Part shown: one piece after another, positions 1 through 4,609 of the stretch | Numbering within the stretch: position 1 is the stretch's first letter | Layout of the letters: each line of letters opens with the position of its first letter | NCBI GenBank assembly: GCA_023416315.1 | Contig: JAEZIA010000197.1 | Span: 1 to 7,333, forward strand | Source of the DNA: Actinomycetes bacterium | GTDB taxonomy: Bacteria > Actinomycetota > Actinomycetes > Mycobacteriales > Mycobacteriaceae | Length of the DNA: 7,333 nucleotides | Direction of reading: 5' to 3' | Translations under genes and position numbers: made by a program | The notes under the pieces: model-generated | Seen by the model: the letters and a program-made list of their open reading frames with translations, nothing else | The model's database searches: none | What the model was told of the DNA's origin: nothing

Positions 1-462
1 CGGTACTTCTATGAGAGCTTCGCCGACAAGGACGAGTTCGTCGCCGCGGTGTTCGATTGGGTGGTCGCCGACCTGGCCGCCACCACTCAGGCCGCAGTCG
101 CGACCGCCCCGGTGGAGGCACAGAACCGGGCCGCCATGGCCAATATCGTGCGGACCATCGAGCTCGACCCGCGGGTTGGAAGGCTGATGTTCAGTTCGCA
201 GCTGTCCAACGCAACCGTGGTCCGCAAGCGCCAGGAATCCGGCGCGTTGTTCGCGATGCTGTCGGGCCAGCACGTCGAGGGTCTGCTGCATCGTCCCGCC
301 AACGACCGGATCAAGGCGTTCGCGCACTTCGTCGTCGGCGGCGTCGGCCAGACGATCAGCGCGTGGTTGGGCGGTACGATCACGCTCACGCCCACCGAAC
401 TGGCCGATCAACTCACCGCGATCATCGACGAGCTCGGTGACCCGCGACTGTTCCGCGACTAG
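1..462 (+). CDS. TetR-family transcriptional regulator, C-terminal part (5' end outside window)
   Basis: The reading frame is open from base 1 and ends at the TAG at 460-462, giving 153 visible residues. It opens with RYFYESFADKDEFVAAVFD, the typical tail of a TetR helix-turn-helix domain (Y-x-Y/F-F-x-S/D-K-D/E) running into helix 4. The DNA-recognition helix therefore lies just left of the window. The remainder is a helical ligand-binding and dimerisation domain with no recognisable ligand signature. The first in-frame internal start in the window (GTG at 49) is not the real start, because the conserved HTH tail lies before it. Such proteins are usually cytoplasmic dimeric repressors released by a small ligand, often an acyl-CoA in actinobacterial catabolic loci. 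Position next to a VOC gene resembles Rv0275c of M. tuberculosis (from memory). Its targets are unknown; the divergent region 1038-1160 and the gap before fadE6 are candidates. Family assignment is firm; the role is inferred. Confidence 0.88.
   Translation, partial: RYFYESFADKDEFVAAVFDWVVADLAATTQAAVATAPVEAQNRAAMANIVRTIELDPRVGRLMFSSQLSNATVVRKRQESGALFAMLSGQHVEGLLHRPANDRIKAFAHFVVGGVGQTISAWLGGTITLTPTELADQLTAIIDELGDPRLFRD
459..462. other. CTAG palindrome shared by two convergent stop codons
   Basis: The four bases CTAG give TAG on the + strand (460-462, end of the TetR gene) and TAG on the - strand (461-459, end of the VOC gene). The two genes therefore end within the same four bases and no dedicated terminator can lie between them. 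Transcription ending here must use signals inside one of the coding regions or Rho, or the transcripts overlap. Confidence 0.95.
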
Positions 463-1037
463 CCCGCCGTTATCGGTAGCTTGCGGTCGGCCGCGGTCTT
501 CGGCGGTATCGCGGCCTCGCTTTCGGTGAATTCGCGCGTCCAGCAGGCAAATTCAAGAACGATGCCGTCGGGGTCGGTGAAGTAGAACGACCGCACGTAT
601 ACCCCCGGGTGAAGCTCGCGCGTCGACCCACGGGGGCTGTCGTCGTGGTTGAGCACAGGCCCGACCCGCACGCCCTTCTCCTTGAGTCTGCGGCGGTATT
701 CGTCGAACTTGTCCTCCGGGACATGAAACGCCAGGTGGTTCATCGAGCCCACCGCGCTGACAATCGAGCCCAAGCCGGGCAGCGCTGCGGGGATGGTGCT
801 GCCCGCCGTGCCGTCCGGGGCCTCGGCGAACCAGAAGAACGCCACGCAATCGCCGTTGCCTGCGTCGAAGAAGAAGTGCTGGCCCATGCCGTCCGGCAGA
901 TCCAGCGACTTGACCAGCGGCATACCCAGCACATTCGAGTAGAAATCGACGGTGCGTTCCATGTCGGAACACACCAGCGCTACATGGTTGATGCCCCCGA
1001 GCTCGAACTCCGGGTTGGTGTTGTGCGGCTTGATCAC
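459..1037 (-). CDS. VOC-superfamily (glyoxalase / extradiol dioxygenase fold) metalloprotein
   Basis: The protein has 192 residues when started at the GTG at 1037. Two beta-alpha-beta-beta-beta modules are visible: INHVALVCSDMERTVDFY (residues 16-33) and MNHLAFHVPEDKFDEY (99-114), ending in FYFTDPDGIVLEFACW (151-166). Probable metal ligands are His18, His101 and Glu162. The place where glyoxalase I has its first-module glutamate is hydrophobic (VAFFWF, 65-70). That leaves a His-His-Glu set as in extradiol dioxygenases and some other VOC enzymes, so a true glyoxalase I is unlikely. I chose GTG 1037 because a GGGGG run lies 6 nt upstream and the protein then starts close to the domain. The longer frame from ATG 1106 adds 23 residues that do not look like VOC sequence and has no ribosome site. 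The length is close to Rv0274 (193 residues, from memory). The substrate is unknown. The stop overlaps that of the convergent TetR gene. Confidence 0.85.
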   Translation of the reverse strand: MIKPHNTNPEFELGGINHVALVCSDMERTVDFYSNVLGMPLVKSLDLPDGMGQHFFFDAGNGDCVAFFWFAEAPDGTAGSTIPAALPGLGSIVSAVGSMNHLAFHVPEDKFDEYRRRLKEKGVRVGPVLNHDDSPRGSTRELHPGVYVRSFYFTDPDGIVLEFACWTREFTESEAAIPPKTAADRKLPITAG

Positions 1038-1043
1038 GGCGTG

Positions 1044-1048
1044 CCCCC
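1044..1048 (-). promoter_or_regulatory. Ribosome binding site deciding the VOC gene start
   Basis: On the - strand a GGGGG run lies 6 nt before the GTG at 1037. It is the only purine-rich, Shine-Dalgarno-like stretch near any candidate start of this gene and favours the 192-residue form over the 215-residue frame starting at 1106. Confidence 0.45.
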
Positions 1049-1144
1049 ACAGATTCCCTGGTCGACTCTCTGAACCGAACCTAACACCGGATTCAGGCGT
1101 GCACATCGACGCCGGCGAATATCGTCTATGAGCGATCTATCGCC

Positions 1145-1151
1145 GAGGAGG
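1145..1151 (+). promoter_or_regulatory. Ribosome binding site deciding the hydrolase start
   Basis: GAGGAGG lies 9 nt before ATG 1161, a near-ideal Shine-Dalgarno match. It sits inside the extended frame from ATG 1128, so it identifies 1161 as the real start and makes the 11-codon extension unlikely to be translated. Confidence 0.8.
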
Positions 1152-1160
1152 CCACCGAAC

Positions 1161-2282
1161 ATGCCCACTCCCGGAGTCGTTCGTGAGTTCATCGGGGTTT
1201 CTTCCCCCACCGCACGGCGGGCCGGCGCCGGCGGACACCCCTGCCAGGGCCTCTACCACCGGGGCGTGGGCCGCAAACCGAAGGTCGCCGTGATCGCGAC
1301 CCACTATCAGATCGATTTCTCCGAGCACTACCTCGCCGATTACCTGGCCACCCGCGGCATCGGCTTCCTCGGCTGGAACACCCGCTTCCGCGGATTCGAG
1401 AGCAGCTTCCTGCTCGACCACGCGCTGGTCGATATCGGTGTCGGCGTGCGCTGGTTGCGCGATGTGCAGGGCGTGGAAACAGTTGTACTGCTTGGCAACT
1501 CGGGTGGAGGTTCATTGATGGCGGCCTACCAGTCCCAGGCGGTCGATCCGAATGTCACACCACTGGAGGGCATGCGGCCCGCCGCGGGGCTGACCGAACT
1601 CCAGCCCGCCGACGGCTATATCGCCAGCGCCGCCCATCCCGGCCGTCCGGACGTTCTGACGGCGTGGATGGACGGTGCCGTCGTCGACGAGAACGATCCG
1701 GTACCCACCGATCCCGAACTGGACCTATTCGCCGAGCGCAACGGGCCGCCATTCTCGCCCGAGTTCGTGGCCCACTATCGCTCCGCGCAGGTCGCACGTA
1801 ACCACGCGATCACCGATTGGGCCGAGACCGAACTCAAGCGGGTGCAGGCCGCCGGCTTCTCCGACCGGCCGTTCACCGTGATGCGTACCTGGGCCGACCC
1901 GCGCATGGTCGATCCATCCATCGAACCGACCAGACGTCAGCCCAACCTGTGCTACGCCGGTGTTCCCGTGCAGGCCAACAGGTCCGCGCGCGGTATCGCC
2001 GCGGCCTGTACGCTGCGCAATTGGCTTGGCATGTGGAGCCTCAAGACCGCCCAGACCCGCGCCGAACCCCACCTGGCCCGGGTTCGCGTTCCGGCGCTGG
2101 TGATCAACGCCGAGCAGGACACCGGGGTGTTCCCGTCGGACGCCCAGCGCATCTTCGACGCGCTGGCCAGCAGCGACAAGACATCCTGCGCAATCGACAC
2201 GGATCACTACTTCACCACACCGGGAGCGCGCAGCGAGCAGGCTGACACCATAGCGAAGTGGATTGCCAAGCGGTGGCGTTGA
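1161..2282 (+). CDS. Alpha/beta-hydrolase fold protein (Rv0272c-like)
   Basis: The protein has 373 residues. The nucleophile elbow is GNSGGGS, with Ser114 as the probable catalytic serine after a hydrophobic strand (TVVLLGNS). The strand VPALVINAEQDTGVFP (310-325) carries Asp320 in the usual acid position, and Asp-His-Tyr-Phe (348-351) supplies His349. The loop after the first core strand reads ATHYQIDF instead of the common HG motif. A long insert of roughly 150 residues between the nucleophile and the acid is probably a cap that shapes substrate choice. No signal peptide is seen, so it should be cytoplasmic. It is the first gene of a tightly packed + strand run and overlaps the next gene. 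Length and position next to a FadE6-type gene resemble Rv0272c (about 377 residues, from memory). Esterase, thioesterase or C-C hydrolase activity are all possible. Confidence 0.82.
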   Translation: MPTPGVVREFIGVSSPTARRAGAGGHPCQGLYHRGVGRKPKVAVIATHYQIDFSEHYLADYLATRGIGFLGWNTRFRGFESSFLLDHALVDIGVGVRWLRDVQGVETVVLLGNSGGGSLMAAYQSQAVDPNVTPLEGMRPAAGLTELQPADGYIASAAHPGRPDVLTAWMDGAVVDENDPVPTDPELDLFAERNGPPFSPEFVAHYRSAQVARNHAITDWAETELKRVQAAGFSDRPFTVMRTWADPRMVDPSIEPTRRQPNLCYAGVPVQANRSARGIAAACTLRNWLGMWSLKTAQTRAEPHLARVRVPALVINAEQDTGVFPSDAQRIFDALASSDKTSCAIDTDHYFTTPGARSEQADTIAKWIAKRWR

Positions 2283-3244
2283 GAGTACTGGCACATTTCC
2301 TACCCGGTGAGAACGTTCTGGATATCGTTGCGCCGGAATCGGATTGGCTCGACATCCGGTGGTGTCACGAAGACGACGACGAGACGCTGTACCGGGAGCT
2401 ACCCGAGGCAGAAGTGATCTGGCATGTGCTGCGCCCGCTCACCGGAGACGACCTGCGCCGCGCGCCGCGGCTGCGCCTGGTGCACAAGCTGGGTGCGGGG
2501 GTGAACACCATCGACGTCGAGACGGCCAGTGAACTCGGGATCGCCGTGGCGAACATGCCCGGCGCCAACGCGCCGTCCGTTGCCGAGGGAACGGTGCTGC
2601 TGATGCTGGCCGCGCTGCGCCGGCTTCCCGCATTGGACCGCCTCACCCGGCAGGGCCGGGGCTGGCCCACCGACGCCGGCCTGGGCGAAACCGTGCGCGA
2701 CATCGGCAGTTGCACTGTCGGATTGGTGGGCTACGGCAACATCGCCAAACGTGTCGAGCAGATTGTGCTTGCCATGGGCGGCACCGTGCTGCACACCAAC
2801 ACCGCCGACGACGGCGCCGACACCTGGCGTCGCCTCCCCGACCTCCTCGCCGAATGCGACATCGTCAGCCTGCATCTGCCGCTGACCGCTGCCACCGACA
2901 AGCTGATCAACCGCGCGGCGCTGGCGGCGATGAAGCCGCATGCGTTGCTGGTCAACACATCTCGCGGCGGAGTCGTCGACGAAGCGGCGCTGGTCGAGGC
3001 ATTGCGTGACGGCCGGCTGGCTGCCGCCGGACTGGACGTGTTCGCCGCCGAGCCCGTCGACCCCGACAACCCGCTGCTGCGCCTCGACAACGTCGTCGTG
3101 ACGCCGCATGTCACCTGGTTCACCGCCGACACGATGCGCCGGTACCTCGCTCACGCCGTCGACAACTGCCGCCGCCTGCACGACGGCAACGACCTGATCA
3201 ACGTCGTCAACGGGAGGCAGGATGGCAAGCGCGACGGTCGATGA
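2273..3244 (+). CDS. D-isomer-specific 2-hydroxyacid dehydrogenase
   Basis: The protein has 323 residues, usual for the family. It interconverts a D-2-hydroxyacid and a 2-keto acid with NAD(P). The substrate loop LGAGVNTIDV lies at 73-82 and the Rossmann motif GYGNIAKR at 153-160. The catalytic set is complete: Arg231 (NTSRGG), Glu260 (DVFAAEP) and His279 (VTPHVTWF). After the second Rossmann strand the sequence reads LHTNTADD, so the aspartate typical of NAD-preferring members is replaced by Asn/Thr; NADP use is possible. The start is uncertain. GTG 2273 gives MALRVLAHF, a natural beginning for strand 1, and overlaps the hydrolase by 10 bp. GTG 2258 or TTG 2279 (overlapping the upstream TGA) are alternatives. 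No strong ribosome site is seen, which fits translational coupling. The following MFS gene overlaps by 23 bp, so this enzyme probably acts on the transported acid or a product of it. Confidence 0.88.
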   Translation: MALRVLAHFLPGENVLDIVAPESDWLDIRWCHEDDDETLYRELPEAEVIWHVLRPLTGDDLRRAPRLRLVHKLGAGVNTIDVETASELGIAVANMPGANAPSVAEGTVLLMLAALRRLPALDRLTRQGRGWPTDAGLGETVRDIGSCTVGLVGYGNIAKRVEQIVLAMGGTVLHTNTADDGADTWRRLPDLLAECDIVSLHLPLTAATDKLINRAALAAMKPHALLVNTSRGGVVDEAALVEALRDGRLAAAGLDVFAAEPVDPDNPLLRLDNVVVTPHVTWFTADTMRRYLAHAVDNCRRLHDGNDLINVVNGRQDGKRDGR

Positions 3245-4550
3245 GCGGTCGCTGGAGACCCACACACTGCGCAAGGTCATCATCCGCGTCGTGCCGTTTC
3301 TGATGGCGCTGTACTTCGTCAACTACCTCGACCGCACCAACCTCGGCATCGCCAAAGCCGACATCAGCGAGCACCTCCAGCTGACCGCGAGCATGTTCGG
3401 GTTGGCGTCGGGCATCTTCTTCATCGGCTACGTCCTGGTCGAAGTGCCGTCCAATCTCGCCTTGGAGCGCTTCGGCGCCCGCCGCTGGCTGGCCCGCATT
3501 GCGGTGTCGTGGGGAATCGTCGCGGTGGCAATCGGATTCGCGCCCAACGCCGCCACCCTGTTGGCATTGCGGTTCCTGCTCGGCGTGGCCGAAGCCGGCC
3601 TGTTCCCGGGCGTGATCTTCTACCTGACCCGGTGGTTCCCCGGCGCCTACCGGGCGCGGATAGTCGCGATGTTCATGATGGCCAGCCCGGTCGCCGCGGC
3701 CATCGGAACCCCGGTAGCGGCATGGCTGATCCAAGCCGGCGAAGGCGTGTTCGGACTGGCGGGCTGGCAGTTCATGATGATCGGCGTCGGACTGCCGGCG
3801 ATCGTCCTCGGCATCATCTGCTGGTTCTATCTGACCGACCGACCCGCCGAAGCGCACTGGTTGCAGAGCGACGAACGGCAATGGCTGACCGACGTACTGG
3901 CCGCTGAAGAACGCGAGGTCGCAGACACTTTCGACTTCCCGCTGCGCCGCGCGCTGACCAGCCCGCGGATCTGGCTGCTGTCGCTGGTGTATTTCGGCGT
4001 CGCCTACGGGCTGTACGCGCTCGCGTTCTTCCTGCCCTCGATCATCGCGGACTTCAAGAAGACCTTCGAGGTGCACCTGTCGATTCTGCAGGTCGGCCTG
4101 ATCACTGCGGTGCCCTACACCCTGGCCGCGATCGCGATGTACCTCTGGTCACGGCACGCGGACCGCAAGGCCGAACACGTCTGGCACGTCGCCATCCCAA
4201 TGGGGTTGGGCGGCTTGGCCATTCCGGTCGCGCTGTATCTGGACAGCCCGCTGTTGGTGATGATCCCGGTGTGCATCACCGCGATGGGAGTGTTCAGCGC
4301 AATCCCGAGCTTCTGGGCTTTGCCTGCGCAATTCCTCACCGGGGCGGCGGCTGCGGGTGGAATCGGCCTGATCAACTCGGTCGGCAATCTCGGCGGGTTC
4401 GCGGCGCCCTATGCCACCGGAACGCTCAACCAGTTCACCGGCAGCGACAAGGCCGGGATGTGGGCGGTTGGCGTCATCATGCTGATCTCGGCGGTCGTGG
4501 TGGTGATCCTGCGCGCCACCCCCGACCAGGGTGGACGACCAACCGGGTAA
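3222..4550 (+). CDS. MFS transporter, anion:cation symporter (ACS) type
   Basis: This 442-residue inner-membrane protein has about 12 hydrophobic segments in two halves, joined by a polar loop (about 205-240). ACS hallmarks are visible: YFVNYLDRTNLGIAKADI in helix 1 (31-48), the loop 2-3 motif ALERFGARRWL (80-90), RFLLGVAEAGLFPG (117-130) in helix 4, and WFPGAYRARIVAM (138-150). The central loop DRPAEAHWLQSDERQWL (206-222) is also typical. Family members import organic anions such as phthalate, 4-hydroxyphenylacetate, tartrate or hexuronates by proton symport; which one applies here cannot be told. ATG 3222 follows GGGAGG at 3212-3217 with a short 4-nt gap. The gene starts inside the end of the dehydrogenase gene, so the two are probably co-translated. 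The 3' end is intact, with a TAA stop. Confidence 0.9.
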   Translation: MASATVDERSLETHTLRKVIIRVVPFLMALYFVNYLDRTNLGIAKADISEHLQLTASMFGLASGIFFIGYVLVEVPSNLALERFGARRWLARIAVSWGIVAVAIGFAPNAATLLALRFLLGVAEAGLFPGVIFYLTRWFPGAYRARIVAMFMMASPVAAAIGTPVAAWLIQAGEGVFGLAGWQFMMIGVGLPAIVLGIICWFYLTDRPAEAHWLQSDERQWLTDVLAAEEREVADTFDFPLRRALTSPRIWLLSLVYFGVAYGLYALAFFLPSIIADFKKTFEVHLSILQVGLITAVPYTLAAIAMYLWSRHADRKAEHVWHVAIPMGLGGLAIPVALYLDSPLLVMIPVCITAMGVFSAIPSFWALPAQFLTGAAAAGGIGLINSVGNLGGFAAPYATGTLNQFTGSDKAGMWAVGVIMLISAVVVVILRATPDQGGRPTG

Positions 4551-4609
4551 CGTCGCTCCCAACCGACCGGTTATTTGGCACCGTCTGATCTGTCGTAGGA
4601 GGCGCGACC
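4551..4609 (+). promoter_or_regulatory. Intergenic gap before fadE6 with inverted repeat
   Basis: This is the only real gap in the + strand gene run. It contains the inverted repeat AACCG-AC-CGGTT (4561-4572), which also includes the palindrome ACCGGT (4566-4571). The heptamer CCAACCG occurs at 4559-4565 and, exactly 20 bp upstream, at 4539-4545 inside the end of the MFS gene. Such symmetry could be a repressor operator, perhaps for a TetR-type regulator, or part of an internal fadE6 promoter. It does not fit the KstR pattern, in which AAC and GTT are 2 bp apart. No clear -10/-35 pair is seen. AGGAGG at 4597-4602, 7 nt before ATG 4610, is a perfect ribosome site. Confidence 0.35.

Larger units (their letters stand above)
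1038..1160. promoter_or_regulatory. Divergent control region between VOC gene and hydrolase operon
   Basis: This 123-bp non-coding stretch lies between divergent starts and should hold both promoters. On the + strand, TATCGT at 1120-1125 fits the loose mycobacterial -10 pattern TANNNT and would start RNA near 1132, giving a leader of about 30 nt. On the - strand, TAGGTT (1083-1078) fits the same pattern and would start RNA near 1071. Neither has a convincing -35 box. Small symmetric elements are present: CGCCGGCG near 1110-1117, and ATCG/CGAT half-sites 8 bp apart around 1121-1136. No clear TetR operator stands out. The promoter assignments are weak; the divergent layout is what supports a regulatory role. 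Confidence 0.4.

Noticed and set aside
609..1073. A 154-codon + strand frame opposite the VOC gene
   Set aside because: It is a shadow of the VOC coding frame, whose two conserved modules are clear on the - strand.
1038..1106. Longer VOC start at ATG 1106 (-)
   Set aside because: The 23 extra residues do not resemble the family and the start lacks a ribosome site. GTG 1037 has one, and gives a length matching the recalled ortholog.
1128..1160. Upstream ATG giving an 11-residue longer hydrolase
   Set aside because: The strong GAGGAGG site lies inside this extension and points to ATG 1161; no ribosome site precedes 1128. A leaderless start cannot be fully excluded.
2399..3322. A 307-codon - strand frame opposite the hydroxyacid dehydrogenase
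   Set aside because: It spans the end of one real gene and the start of the next on the other strand, and its composition is that of a GC-rich antisense frame.
3207..4076. A 289-codon - strand frame opposite the MFS gene
   Set aside because: It is a low-complexity Arg/Gln/Asp/His-rich translation, while the + strand frame is an unmistakable 12-helix transporter.
4561..4572. KstR/KstR2-type steroid regulon operator
   Set aside because: The half-sites AAC and GTT are 6 bp apart here, not 2 bp, and the flanking bases do not fit.
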